Positions 8,313-17,143 of a stretch of DNA of 64,000 bases are shown piece by piece (the first letter of the stretch is position 1; each line of letters begins with the position of its first letter). The stretch covers positions 620,001 through 684,000 of the forward strand of contig CAWGNK010000003.1 in assembly GCA_963823945.1 (NCBI GenBank). Reading direction: 5' to 3'. Under the pieces are notes generated by a model, which was not told the origin of the DNA, did no database searches, and saw only the letters and a program-made list of their open reading frames with translations. Origin of the DNA: Bog-793 sp963823945. Its GTDB lineage: Bacteria > Actinomycetota > Acidimicrobiia > Acidimicrobiales > Bog-793. The position numbers were made by a program, and so were the translations under genes.

Positions 8313-9362
8313 ATGGCGAAGAGGGTCGGGATCCTGACGGGTGGTGGCGACTGCCCCGGCCTGAATGCGGTCATCCGTGCGGTCGTACGAGCCTCGGACG
8401 TCGCCGGTTGGGAATGCCTCGGCGTGCTGGAGGGCTGGCGCGGGCTCGTCGACGGGCTCTTCCGTGACCTCGGTCCGGCCCACGTCGCCGAGATTCTCCA
8501 CCGCGGGGGCACGATCATCGGCACGAGCCGCACGAACCCCTTCAAGATCGAGGGCGGCGTGGAGAAGCTGCTCGAGAACGCACGCCAGCGCGAGCTGGAC
8601 GCGCTCATCGCCATTGGCGGCGAGGACACGCTCGGTGTGGCCGCCAGGCTCTACCGTGAGCACGGGTTTCCGGTCGTCGGCGTGCCGAAGACGATCGACA
8701 ACGACCTCTCGGGCACCGACTACACCTTCGGTTTCGACACGGCGGTGAGCACTGCGACCGAAGCGATAGACCGTCTGCGCTCCCCGGCCGAGTCACGCCA
8801 CCGAGTGATGGTCGTCGAGGTGATGGGCCGCCACGCCGGTTGGATCGCGCTGATGAGCGGCATTGCGGGCGGCGCCGACCTGGTCCTGATCCCCGAACAG
8901 AAGATGACGGTCGAGGCGGTCTGCGAAGACCTGCGCCGAGGTCACGAACACGGCAGGACCTTCTCGATGGTCGTCGTCAGCGAAGGCTACGAGCTCGCAC
9001 ACGAGAGCGGCGAGAGTCAGCTGGTGGGCCAGAATGCGCCCGCGACAGACCAGTTCGGCCATGTCCTCCTCGGCGGTGTGGGCGAGGAGCTGGGGCGGGA
9101 GATCGAGCAGCGCACGGGGTTCGAGGCGCGAGTGGTCGTGCTCGGCTTCACCCAGCGTGGAGGCACCCCCACGCCGCGCGACCGTATCCTCGCGACGCGT
9201 TTCGGCCTGAAAGCGGCAGAGCTCGTGCACAAAGGCGTCTTCGGCCAGATGGTGGCGCTGCGCGGCGACGAGATCGCCGTCGTGTCGCTGGACGAGGCGA
9301 CGGCAGAGCTGAAGACGGTGACACCAGAGTGGTACGCCGTCGCGCAGGCGTTCTTCGGTTGA
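8313..9362 (+). CDS. pfp: 6-phosphofructokinase, group III, probably pyrophosphate-dependent
   Basis: A 349-residue protein starting at ATG 8313 with GAGGAGG six bases upstream. It shows the PfkA-family phosphate loop GGGDCPGLNAVIR (about 9-21), the catalytic segment PKTIDNDL and the MGRHAGW substrate motif. Two positions that separate phosphoryl donors both point to pyrophosphate: the GGEDT segment has Asp where ATP enzymes carry Gly (GGEGT or GGDGS), and the residue before TIDND is Lys. Such enzymes interconvert fructose 6-phosphate and fructose 1,6-bisphosphate reversibly using PPi, and are known from actinomycetes such as Amycolatopsis methanolica. The aldolase that consumes the product is the next gene on the same strand. 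The donor assignment is from these residues only. Confidence 0.88.
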   Translation: MAKRVGILTGGGDCPGLNAVIRAVVRASDVAGWECLGVLEGWRGLVDGLFRDLGPAHVAEILHRGGTIIGTSRTNPFKIEGGVEKLLENARQRELDALIAIGGEDTLGVAARLYREHGFPVVGVPKTIDNDLSGTDYTFGFDTAVSTATEAIDRLRSPAESRHRVMVVEVMGRHAGWIALMSGIAGGADLVLIPEQKMTVEAVCEDLRRGHEHGRTFSMVVVSEGYELAHESGESQLVGQNAPATDQFGHVLLGGVGEELGREIEQRTGFEARVVVLGFTQRGGTPTPRDRILATRFGLKAAELVHKGVFGQMVALRGDEIAVVSLDEATAELKTVTPEWYAVAQAFFG

Positions 9363-9715
9363 GGCTGTCGCGCGCGAGGCGCGTTGGCCCGGTGTGACGA
9401 GCCGCGCGGCTCTCCGTGCGCTCATGAGGCGACAGGACGGAGGTTACGACTGGGCGCCTTTGTCGCGACGCGCCCGTCCGAGGAGGCCATGTCGGCTCTT
9501 CGGGTCCCAGCGGGCCGGTTCGCCAGGAGCGAGCTCGAATTCCCCCGGGCACCCGCAGGGGTGTAAGTAGGCTGCCGTCTCCAGGCGATACGATCCGGGG
9601 GGAAAGCCCGCAGGCCGTGCGCGAACCTGGATGGTGAGATCCCGGAGCGTTCGTGGCCCGAACCGCCCGCGCCAGCAATCGCTTGGCTGAGCGCGCCGAT
9701 AGAAGGAGAAACACC
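9363..9715. other. intergenic region with a GC-rich palindrome
   Basis: A 353-bp gap between the phosphofructokinase and aldolase genes. A 14-nt palindrome GAGCCGCGCGGCTC sits at 9399-9412, about 40 bp after the phosphofructokinase stop, and could fold into a short hairpin; it has no T tract, so a terminator role is uncertain. A TACGAT at about 9584 could serve as a -10 element for the aldolase, but no matching -35 was found. Confidence 0.3.
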
Positions 9716-10771
9716 GTGGGAATCAACATCCGCGAGGTGCTCGGGGACGAGGCGGCCTTCCTCCTCGACCACGAGTGCAAGACGATCGCGAGCGAGCAGC
9801 TCAGCCTGCCCGGCCCGGACTACATCGACCGGGTCCTCGTCGCCAGCGACCGGCCGATCGCGGTCCTGCGCAACCTGCAGCAGCTCTTCAGCCACGGCCG
9901 CCTCGCCGGCTCGGGCTACCTCTCTATCCTCCCCGTCGACCAGGGCATCGAGCACTCGGGGGCGGCGAGCTTTGCCAAGAACCCGGTCTACTTCGACCCC
10001 ATGAAGCTCGCCGAGCTTGCCGTTGCTGCCGAATGCAGCGGCTTTGCCACCACGCTCGGGGTGCTCGGCATGATCTCGAGACGCTACGCGCACAAGATCC
10101 CGCTCATCTTGAAGCTCAACCACAGTGAGCTGCTCACCTATCCCAACCGCGGCGACCAGGTGCCCTTCGCCTCCGTTCGCCAGGCCGTCGATCTCGGGGC
10201 GCTTGGCGTGGGGGCCACGATCTACTTCGGTTCGGAGGAGAGCTCGCGCCAGTTGCGTGAGGTAAGCGAGATGTTTGCCGAGGCGCACCGCTACGGGCTC
10301 TTCACGATCCTTTGGTGCTACCTGCGCAACTCGGCCTTCAAGACCAAGGAGGCCGACTACCACGTGGCGGCCGATCTCACTGGGCAGGCCAACCACCTCG
10401 GGGTGACCATCGAGGCCGACATCGTGAAGCAGAAGCTGCCCGAGAACAACGGCGGCTACACCGCTCTGAACTTCGGTCGCACCGACCCGCTCGTCTACGA
10501 GAAGCTGACAAGCGATCACCCGATCGACCTGACGAGATGGCAGGTGGTGAACTGCTACGCGGGGCGCGTCGGGCTCATCAACTCCGGCGGGGAGTCAAAA
10601 GGCGCCGGCGACCTCGCCCAGGCTGTGCGGACAGCGGTCATCAACAAGCGGGCCGGCGGCATGGGCCTCATCGTGGGACGCAAGGCCTTCCAGCGCCCCT
10701 TGGCCGAGGGGGTCGGGATCATCCGGGCCATCCAGGACGTCTACCTCGACGATTCGGTCAGCATCGCTTAG
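9716..10771 (+). CDS. fbaB: Class I fructose-bisphosphate aldolase, DhnA/FbaB type
   Basis: A 351-residue protein from a GTG at 9716 with AGAAGGAG just upstream. It matches the bacterial DhnA/FbaB aldolases over its full length: VDQGIEHS near residue 80, GATIYFGSEESSRQL, the LWCYLRNSAFK segment, ADLTGQANHLG, VKQKLPENNGGY, and the C-terminal GMGLIVGRKAFQRP. These enzymes cleave fructose 1,6-bisphosphate into dihydroxyacetone phosphate and glyceraldehyde 3-phosphate through a lysine Schiff base, without metal. It follows a probably PPi-dependent phosphofructokinase, making a two-step glycolytic/gluconeogenic pair. Length agrees with the Escherichia coli FbaB (about 350 residues). Confidence 0.94.
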   Translation: MGINIREVLGDEAAFLLDHECKTIASEQLSLPGPDYIDRVLVASDRPIAVLRNLQQLFSHGRLAGSGYLSILPVDQGIEHSGAASFAKNPVYFDPMKLAELAVAAECSGFATTLGVLGMISRRYAHKIPLILKLNHSELLTYPNRGDQVPFASVRQAVDLGALGVGATIYFGSEESSRQLREVSEMFAEAHRYGLFTILWCYLRNSAFKTKEADYHVAADLTGQANHLGVTIEADIVKQKLPENNGGYTALNFGRTDPLVYEKLTSDHPIDLTRWQVVNCYAGRVGLINSGGESKGAGDLAQAVRTAVINKRAGGMGLIVGRKAFQRPLAEGVGIIRAIQDVYLDDSVSIA

Positions 10772-11146
10772 CTGCCGGCAGCCGGTGGCGGTCGCCGACG
10801 TTGCGGCGAGCCGCTGCCGACCTCCGGCACTGCCCGGTACGAAGACGCCGAACTGAGTGTTCGGAATCGCTGCCACGCGCGGCTCGTTCGAAATACAACC
10901 GCGCCCGTGGCGCCGGTCCTCTCATCGTCACAGTCGCCCGGGGGCCCGCCCCGTCATGCCCCACGACTGTCAGAGAAGGGGAACGAGATCCTCGGGCCAA
11001 AGGAGCTCTCCTGCCGGAACTGGCCGCGCGCCCGAGCCGCGTTCGACCGCCCGCCTCCAGACCAGGTCCCGCGGCGGCCCGCCCTCTGGGCAGAGCGACC
11101 GGGCTGTGGAAATCGCGCCAGCGATGACGCCTGCTCGCGCCGCTCG
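10772..11146. other. intergenic region between convergent genes, nothing recognised
   Basis: A 375-bp gap between the plus-strand aldolase and the minus-strand KdpD-like gene. It would be the place for the kinase half of KdpD if that had decayed, but no histidine-kinase remnant (H-box, N-box or G-box) could be read in any frame. No terminator-like hairpin with a T tract was seen. Confidence 0.45.
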
Positions 11147-12319
11147 CTAAGCGTCCTCGGGGGTGCTCACCTCTCTGGGGGGCGCCTCGGCACCGTAGCG
11201 GGCGATGACGTGCACGTCGACGCCCGTCTGGCCGGCGAAACGCAGCACCCGCTGCACGACGGATGTCCCGCTCATGATCTGCTCCCATCTCGACCGGCTG
11301 GCGGCGCCGAGCACGATCAGGGTGATCTGGTGGTCCTTGGCGAACTGCACCAGGGCGGTGGCGGGGTCGTCCGCGACGATCTCGTGCCAACTCGCGCCGA
11401 GGTCCTCGGCCAGGTGCTTGACCGACGCGAGTTCCTCTTTCGATGCCGATCGCGAGCTGTCGTCAGCGACGACGCGGACGACCTGCAGGTCGGAGTGCAC
11501 GCGGGCGGCGATGCGTGCCGCGCGCCGCAGCACCCTGTCGGTCCCGGTCGAACCCGTCACCGCCACCATGATGCGTTCCGCGGTGTCCCAGACAATGTCC
11601 GGATGCTGGGTGACCAGGTACGCCAGCAGCTCCTCCTCGGTTTCGTCGGCCACGAACCTCAGCGCGAGCTCGCGTAGCGCCGAGATGTTCTGGTGGCGGA
11701 AGAAGCTGTTGAGGGCTTGGGGGATCTTCTCGGGGGGATAGATGTGGCCGTGCAGCATGCGCCGGCGCAGCTGCTCGGGCGACGAGTCGATCAGCTCGAT
11801 CTGGTCGGCCTTGCGCACGACCCAGTCGGGCACGCGCTCACGCACGGCCACGCCGGTGATCGCCTGGACGGCGTCGGCGACGCTTTCGAGGTGCTGGATG
11901 TTGACCGTGCTGACGACGCTGATGCCCGCCTCCAAGATCTCCAGCACGTCCTCCCACCTCTTGGCGTGGGGCCCCGAGCCCGGCACGTTGGTGTGGGCGA
12001 GCTCGTCGATGAGCGTCACCTCGGCCCTGCGGGCAAGTACCGCCTCCAGGTCCATCTCCTCGAAGTGCGTGCCCCGGTACTCCACGGACTTGCGCGGGAC
12101 GACGGGCACGTCGCGTATCTGTTGGGCGGTGAGCTGGCGGCCGTGCGTCTCGACGAAGCCGATCACGACGTCGGCACCGCGCTTGTAGCGGCGCCAACCC
12201 TCGTCGAGCATCGCCCAGGTCTTTCCGACGCCGGCCACCGCCCCGAGGTAGACGCGGAACTTGCCGGTCGGCTCGACCAGATCGCTGTCCGCTTCCCTCG
12301 GCTCAGAAGTATCGACCAC
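11147..12319 (-). CDS. KdpD-like sensor domain plus universal-stress domain, without histidine kinase
   Basis: A 390-residue protein equal to the N-terminal cytoplasmic half of KdpD. Residues 20-230 carry the KdpD domain: Walker A GAVAGVGKT (26-34), GFVETHGR, and the Walker B-like VTLIDELAHTN near 105. Residues about 245-375 form a universal-stress-protein fold with the closing GTSVVQRVLRFAG. The protein then ends; the four membrane helices (DUF4118), HisKA and ATPase domains of full KdpD are absent, and none of kdpE or kdpFABC is in the window. Truncated KdpD proteins are known in a few bacteria and can affect potassium signalling. Start is GTG 12319, with GGGA upstream. A potassium-transport module lies about 11 kb away. 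Confidence 0.88.
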   Translation of the reverse strand: MVDTSEPREADSDLVEPTGKFRVYLGAVAGVGKTWAMLDEGWRRYKRGADVVIGFVETHGRQLTAQQIRDVPVVPRKSVEYRGTHFEEMDLEAVLARRAEVTLIDELAHTNVPGSGPHAKRWEDVLEILEAGISVVSTVNIQHLESVADAVQAITGVAVRERVPDWVVRKADQIELIDSSPEQLRRRMLHGHIYPPEKIPQALNSFFRHQNISALRELALRFVADETEEELLAYLVTQHPDIVWDTAERIMVAVTGSTGTDRVLRRAARIAARVHSDLQVVRVVADDSSRSASKEELASVKHLAEDLGASWHEIVADDPATALVQFAKDHQITLIVLGAASRSRWEQIMSGTSVVQRVLRFAGQTGVDVHVIARYGAEAPPREVSTPEDA

Positions 12320-12658
12320 CGTTCGTCCCTGTTCCTCGATCCCGTCGCGTCCCGATCCGTGCCGGAGTCGACGCTAGTTCCTTCGCGTAAAGGGCCGTTT
12401 GCACCTGGCGAGCAGGTGAAGACGGGGATCACGTCCCGTGAGAAGTGTGAATCGGCCGATCCGCTCGGTTGACTCGGCCTCGATGGGCGCCTAATGGGAT
12501 CGACCACCTCGCCTTGTCGACGAGCGAGGCTCGTCAAGCGGGCCACCGACGGGGGAGCACCGCGACCGTCAGGGCTCTCGCACGGGTCGCATCGCCCTGG
12601 GGCGATCGCTCGTCTGGCACGTGAGCTTTCCTTGTCACGACCGGCTCGACGGACGCGA

Positions 12659-12728
12659 AGAAGACCGCCGCGGCACCGCCCTCCGTCTCGGGATGTCCGA
12701 GCGGTGGGCGATGCGGCGGCGGTCTTCT
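12659..12728 (-). terminator. Large nested hairpin downstream of the 185-aa membrane protein gene
   Basis: Perfect 13-bp arms at 12659-12671 and 12716-12728 enclose a second stem (CACCGC at 12674-12679 with GCGGTG at 12701-12706) and a third (CTCGG/CCGAG around 12687-12701). On the minus strand the structure starts about 35 bases after the stop of the membrane-protein gene and its last arm ends in TCTTCTTC, so a factor-independent terminator or a 3' structured RNA is the simplest reading. The nesting is unusually elaborate for a plain terminator. Confidence 0.5.
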
Positions 12729-12762
12729 AGTCGGTTCTATCTGGTTCGACTCCGCGACTCGG

Positions 12763-13320
12763 CTAAGCGTGCCGCCGACCGAGGAGGAGACCAAAGCCCG
12801 CGCACAGCACGAGCAGGATGCCGGGAATGATGAAGAACCAGCTGAGCAGGTTGAAGTTCGGCAGGGCGTCGACCGCCGCGAAGTTCTTCTGCTGGGCGTT
12901 CATCGTGTTCACGATCGGCTTGTACCAGGCGAGTCCCGGCGGGACGTTCTTGAAGATCGGAACCAACTGCGGGAAGTGCGTGAGGATCCCGCTCAGGACC
13001 GGGGTCTGGTGCGCGAGGAGTGCGCTCACCTGGGCGGCAGGGAGGTGCAGCGCCGTGGCGAGTGTCGAGACCAGCGTGGGCACCTCGGGTGCGGCCGCCA
13101 CGGCCCCGGTGGCGAACGGGCCGAGCGGAGCGAAGGTTTGCACGTCGTAGTTGACGGTCTTCTGAACGGCGGCAGGTTGCATGATCGGGTGGAAGGCGGC
13201 CAGGAGCTTCTGGCCCGCGCTCGCCCTGCTTGGCATGGAGACCGCCAGCGGCAACACGATCAGCAGGACACCGATGACAAGCACTGGCCAAAAGAACATC
13301 TTGGTTTGTTTCGCGTTCAT
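12763..13320 (-). CDS. Small membrane protein with two terminal transmembrane helices
   Basis: About 185 residues from ATG 13320 (AGGAG five bases upstream; the GTG at 13326 overlaps that site). Residues 8-28 form one hydrophobic helix (WPVLVIGVLLIVLPLAV) and the last 30 residues form another (WFFIIPGILLVLCAGFGLLL) followed by GRRHA. The roughly 120-residue loop between them is probably extracytoplasmic and rich in Pro, Val and Ala, with no cysteine or catalytic motif. I do not recognise the family. It stands alone, followed by a strong hairpin. Confidence 0.55.
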   Translation of the reverse strand: MNAKQTKMFFWPVLVIGVLLIVLPLAVSMPSRASAGQKLLAAFHPIMQPAAVQKTVNYDVQTFAPLGPFATGAVAAAPEVPTLVSTLATALHLPAAQVSALLAHQTPVLSGILTHFPQLVPIFKNVPPGLAWYKPIVNTMNAQQKNFAAVDALPNFNLLSWFFIIPGILLVLCAGFGLLLGRRHA

Positions 13321-13892
13321 GTTCACTCCTGACTGAGAGCTGATGGGTTGCTGAGCTGGGACACTAGGTCAGGGACGTCGTGAGGCGGTGGTGCATGCGT
13401 TGAGCGCAGGGTAGCCGCGTGGCCCTCCCCGTGACAGAAATTCTGCTGCCAGTGCTGGGAGCGTCGCTGACCCACTGACCTGCAGAGAGTCGATTCTCAC
13501 GGGCCGAGAGTCGGTGCCCGCGCCTGGGCCGGGATGCGGGTGGGGTCGATGACGCGGTGCGACCCGCGGTGCCACCCCTGGCGGGGGAACCCGAGGGGCC
13601 GGTCGATCCCAACCGGACGGAGGTTGACCCGGAAGGCTGCCCGCGACCCTTCAGTTCGCGGCACGTTCTCACGTCGGCGGCGCCGGGTAGGTCGCCGTCG
13701 TGTGTCGCAAGGTGGCGCCTGCAGCCTCGAGCGGCCCAGACGCCGTCGTCGCCGGTGTCATGGAGTCCGGTGTCGCTGGTCCCATGACGTGCTCGTTCTG
13801 TCGGCTGCCGCCCCAGCGGGGCGGAGACTCGTGCCACGACGAACGACAAGTAGAGTGCGCCGGTGAGTTTCGTGATGACGCCTGCCTGACCC
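13321..13892. other. intergenic region, no gene seen
   Basis: A 572-bp divergent region between the minus-strand small membrane protein and the plus-strand GT-C-like protein. Open frames here lack convincing composition or starts. No repeat, riboswitch-like fold or clear promoter hexamers were identified. Confidence 0.4.
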
Positions 13893-15848
13893 GTGGGACT
13901 GCCAGAGGATCACGTCACGTCACGCACCGAATCGCATCCCGCCCACGCCTCGCGCGACCCGGGAAAGACCCCGGGGAGACGTGGGTGGCTCTCGCGGAGG
14001 TCGCTGGCGTGGGTGCTCGCGGCCATGGTCGCGTACCTCGCGATCGCCTGCCTCGCCTACTGGCCGGTCGGGCCGCTCAGCGAGACGCAGATCGTCGGGT
14101 GCGCCTGCTCCGACCGGATCCAGGAGGTGTGGTTCCTCGGCTGGACGTTCCACGCGCTGAGCCACGCGGTCAACCCGTTCATGACCTCGGCGATGAACTA
14201 CCCCTACGGGATCAATCTCGTCGACAACACGTCGATGCCGTTGCTCGGGGTGCTCGCGTCGCCGATCACCGCGATTTTCGGCCCGATCGCCGCCTTCAAC
14301 CTCTTCATGCGGCTCGCCTTCTTCGCCTCGGCGACCTCGATGATGTTCGTCCTGCGGCGCTACACGAAGTGGTTCCCGGCTGCGTTCCTCGGTGGCCTGC
14401 TCTACGGGTTCTCGCCCTACGTCGTCAGCCAGGCGGTCGGCCACCTGTTCGTCGCGTTCGTGCCGATCCCGCCGCTCGTCGTCCTCGTCCTCGACGAGCT
14501 CCTCCGGCGGCAGGAGAGGAGCGCGCGCCGGTACGGGGTGATCCTCGGGCTGTTGCTCGCGGCCCAGTTCTTCATCTCGATCGAGATTCTCGTGACGACG
14601 GTGATCTGCGCCGTCGCCGGGATCGTCTTCGCCGTCGCGGTCTTCCACGCCGCGGTGCGACAACGAATGGCCCACGCGCTGGAGGGTGCCAAGTGGGCCC
14701 TCGCCACGCTCGCCGTGCTGGTCGCCTACCCCCTGTACCTCTACTTCCGCGGTCCGTGGCATGTGATCGGCCCGCAGCACAAGGTGGCGAGCCTGTCCAA
14801 GCTGAAAGTCGACCTGTTCGGGACGATCACCCCGACCGTCAGCCAGTTCCTCGCACCGCATCACATCGCGGCGATCGGCACGAGCTACGTCGACGACGAC
14901 ATCGCCGAGAACGGTTCCTACCTGGGGATCCCGCTGGTCGTTCTGCTGCCCTATCTGCTCTACCGGATCCGGCGTGACCGGTTCGTCATGACGGTGGCCT
15001 TCATGGGACTGGTCGCCTACGTGATTTCGCTCGGGTCGTCGCTCAACGTCGGCGGTCACACCACCGGCGTCCCGCTGCCGTTTGCGATCATGGCCAAGCT
15101 CCCCCTGCTCGACAACCTGATCGCGTCGAGGTTCTCGCTCTATGTGGCGCTGGCCGCGGCCTTCGTCTTCGCGATCGGCCTGGACCACTGGAGACGGGGC
15201 GTCGGGGCCCGCTCCCGGGTCGAACGTGCACCGGCCCACCGCCGCGGCAACTGGGCCACGACGGCCTGGCGACGGGTTCCTGCCGCGGGCCTCGTTGCGC
15301 TGGTCGGTGCCGGCGTGCTGATCCCCCTCATCCCGCAGATGCCGCAACACGAGCAGGCGGCGGACGTTCCGGCCTACTTCACCTCCTCCGCGGTGCGGGC
15401 GATCCCCGAGGGGAGCGTCGTCCTGCCGTATCCCTACGACATCGGCGCGGTCAACTACGGGATGCTCTGGCAGGCGGTCTCGGGCTTTCGGTTCAAGATC
15501 GTCGGCGGCGAGGCGTCCAAGCCGCCGCCGACCGCGCCAGGAGCCACCCGGGCCAACCCGGTGCCGCCCGTCGTGGTGCTGAATCTGTTCCAGGCCGGGT
15601 ACCTGGGGCTGATCTCGAGGCTGGCCCCGAACTACGTCCCGATCCGGGAGGCGCAGGTGCGCCAGTACTTCCGGCACTGGCACGTCGGCACGGTCGTCTT
15701 CTACCCGGCGGGTGCCGACCCGGCACTCGTGCTGCGCTACCTGACGTTCGCCTTCGGACGAACGCCGGTGAAGGTCGGGGGAGTCGATGTCTGGTACCAC
15801 ACGGACACGGTCGATGCCTGGCTTCCCGCGGGGTCCGGCCGTTCGTGA
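13893..15848 (+). CDS. Large polytopic membrane protein, GT-C glycosyltransferase-like
   Basis: A 651-residue protein with at least ten predicted membrane helices between residues 35 and 500, then a C-terminal soluble part of about 150 residues. The N-terminal loop after the first helix holds acidic residues (SETQ, CSDRIQ) where GT-C enzymes keep their catalytic acid, and segments such as FNLFMRLAFFASATSMMFVL and LGGLLYGFSPYVVSQAVGH resemble membrane glycosyltransferase/YfhO-like proteins. These usually transfer sugars from polyprenyl-phosphate donors on the outer face of the membrane. Donor and acceptor cannot be inferred. The GTG at 13893 is the longest start; the true one may lie slightly downstream. 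Confidence 0.6.
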   Translation: MGLPEDHVTSRTESHPAHASRDPGKTPGRRGWLSRRSLAWVLAAMVAYLAIACLAYWPVGPLSETQIVGCACSDRIQEVWFLGWTFHALSHAVNPFMTSAMNYPYGINLVDNTSMPLLGVLASPITAIFGPIAAFNLFMRLAFFASATSMMFVLRRYTKWFPAAFLGGLLYGFSPYVVSQAVGHLFVAFVPIPPLVVLVLDELLRRQERSARRYGVILGLLLAAQFFISIEILVTTVICAVAGIVFAVAVFHAAVRQRMAHALEGAKWALATLAVLVAYPLYLYFRGPWHVIGPQHKVASLSKLKVDLFGTITPTVSQFLAPHHIAAIGTSYVDDDIAENGSYLGIPLVVLLPYLLYRIRRDRFVMTVAFMGLVAYVISLGSSLNVGGHTTGVPLPFAIMAKLPLLDNLIASRFSLYVALAAAFVFAIGLDHWRRGVGARSRVERAPAHRRGNWATTAWRRVPAAGLVALVGAGVLIPLIPQMPQHEQAADVPAYFTSSAVRAIPEGSVVLPYPYDIGAVNYGMLWQAVSGFRFKIVGGEASKPPPTAPGATRANPVPPVVVLNLFQAGYLGLISRLAPNYVPIREAQVRQYFRHWHVGTVVFYPAGADPALVLRYLTFAFGRTPVKVGGVDVWYHTDTVDAWLPAGSGRS

Positions 15849-16048
15849 CGCGGCGCGGGCCCGTCTCGTCCCGTGCCGGCGACCGGGGACTCCGGCAGGC
15901 CGACCGTGACGGCCCCGAGGACACCCGCCCCAGCGTCGAGATGGCCCCGGTGCGCACCGGCCCGCTGGTCGCGTCGCGGGGTTCGTGACGGGGGATCGAC
16001 GCGCCCGGAGCCGTGTGCGGGACCGCCCCCCGGGAAGGGAGTGACGCG

Positions 16049-17077
16049 ATGAAGGCCTGTGTCTACCGCCGTTACGGCGGTCCAGAGGTGCTCGAGATCG
16101 TCGAGCGTCCGCGGCCCGTCCCCGGCCCGGGGGAGGTGCTCGTCGCGGTCGCCGTGTCCGGCGTGAACCCGACGGACTGGAAGATGCGTCGCGGAGCGAT
16201 GCTTCCGCGGGCGCTCCCGTACCCGGAGATGGTCCCGGCACAGGACGGAGCCGGCGTTGTCGTCGGGGTCGGCGAGGGCGTGGATCCCGCCCGGTCGGGC
16301 GAGCGTGTCTGGCTGTGGGAGTGCGCATGGCGGCGCGCCGGGGGGAGTGCGCAGGAGTTCGTCACGCTCCCCGCCGACCACGCCGTGCCCCTCCCGACGA
16401 AGGCGTCGTTCGACCTCGGGGCGGCGCTCGGCATCCCGGCGCTCACGGCGCACCGTTGCCTCACGGTCGGTGCGGACCCGCCGGGCAGGCTCGGGCCGGG
16501 GACGCTGGCCGGCTGCACCGTGCTCGTCGCGGGCGGAGCCGGCGCCGTCGGCCACGCCGCGATCGAGCTCGCCCGGTGGTCGGGCGCGGCGGTCGTCACG
16601 ACGGTGAGCTCCGAGGACAAGGCGGTGCTGGCGCGGGCCGCCGGCGCCGACTTGGTGATCAACTACCGCTCCGAGGATGTCGTGGCCAGGACCAGGGAAT
16701 TCGCTCCTGAAGGGGTCGGCTGCATCGTCGAGGTCGACTCGGTCACCAACGCGCGGATCGACCAGGACGTCCTCGCGTCCAACGGCACCGTCGCCGTCTA
16801 CGCCAGTGACGAGCGGGATCTGTCGATGCCGGTGCGACCGGTGATGACGCTGAACGCCCGCTACCAGTTCGTCCTCGTCTACACGGTCCCCCCGGCCGCC
16901 AAGTCCGCGGCCGTCGAGGACGTCGTCGCCGCCGTCGCCGACGGGGCGCTCCGGGTGGGCGAGGAGGCCGGTCTCCCGCTCCACCGCTTCCCGCTGGCAC
17001 GGATCCGTGAGGCGCAGACCGCGGTGGAGGAGGGCATCACCGGCAAGGTCCTGGTCGACGTCGCCGAACCGTCGTAG
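16049..17077 (+). CDS. MDR-family NADPH:quinone reductase-like oxidoreductase
   Basis: A 342-residue medium-chain dehydrogenase/reductase starting at ATG 16049 with AAGGGAG upstream. The N-terminal GroES-like fold opens with MKACVYRRYGGPEVLEI and contains SGVNPTDWKMRRG; the Rossmann half has the nucleotide loop VAGGAGAVGHAAIELARWSG around residue 160. It lacks the cysteine cluster of the structural zinc lobe, so it belongs with the zinc-free quinone reductase branch rather than alcohol dehydrogenases. Members reduce quinones or enones with NADPH. Convergent with the next gene 66 bp away, and no partner suggests a pathway. Confidence 0.85.
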   Translation: MKACVYRRYGGPEVLEIVERPRPVPGPGEVLVAVAVSGVNPTDWKMRRGAMLPRALPYPEMVPAQDGAGVVVGVGEGVDPARSGERVWLWECAWRRAGGSAQEFVTLPADHAVPLPTKASFDLGAALGIPALTAHRCLTVGADPPGRLGPGTLAGCTVLVAGGAGAVGHAAIELARWSGAAVVTTVSSEDKAVLARAAGADLVINYRSEDVVARTREFAPEGVGCIVEVDSVTNARIDQDVLASNGTVAVYASDERDLSMPVRPVMTLNARYQFVLVYTVPPAAKSAAVEDVVAAVADGALRVGEEAGLPLHRFPLARIREAQTAVEEGITGKVLVDVAEPS

Positions 17078-17143
17078 ACGGAGCCCTCGCGCGCACCGCA
17101 TCGCGAGACTCCCGGGCCGGTCCCGCGCAGGCGCGGCCGCGCC

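Noticed and set aside
12700..12775. tRNA-like segment with a TCTTCTA anticodon-like loop and a GGTTCGACTCC T-loop-like element
   Set aside because: The anticodon stem (GCGGT against TCGGT) and the T stem do not pair, and the acceptor arms match in only part; the T-loop similarity is by chance.
13920..16328. An 802-residue minus-strand frame opposite the GT-C-like gene
   Set aside because: It is Arg/Asp/Glu-rich shadow sequence with no motifs, and the plus strand encodes a well-ordered membrane protein.
17130..17143. GC-rich palindrome GGCGCGGCCGCGCC between convergent genes
   Set aside because: Only a 5-bp stem can form with a loop, there is no T tract, and such palindromes are common by chance at this GC content.
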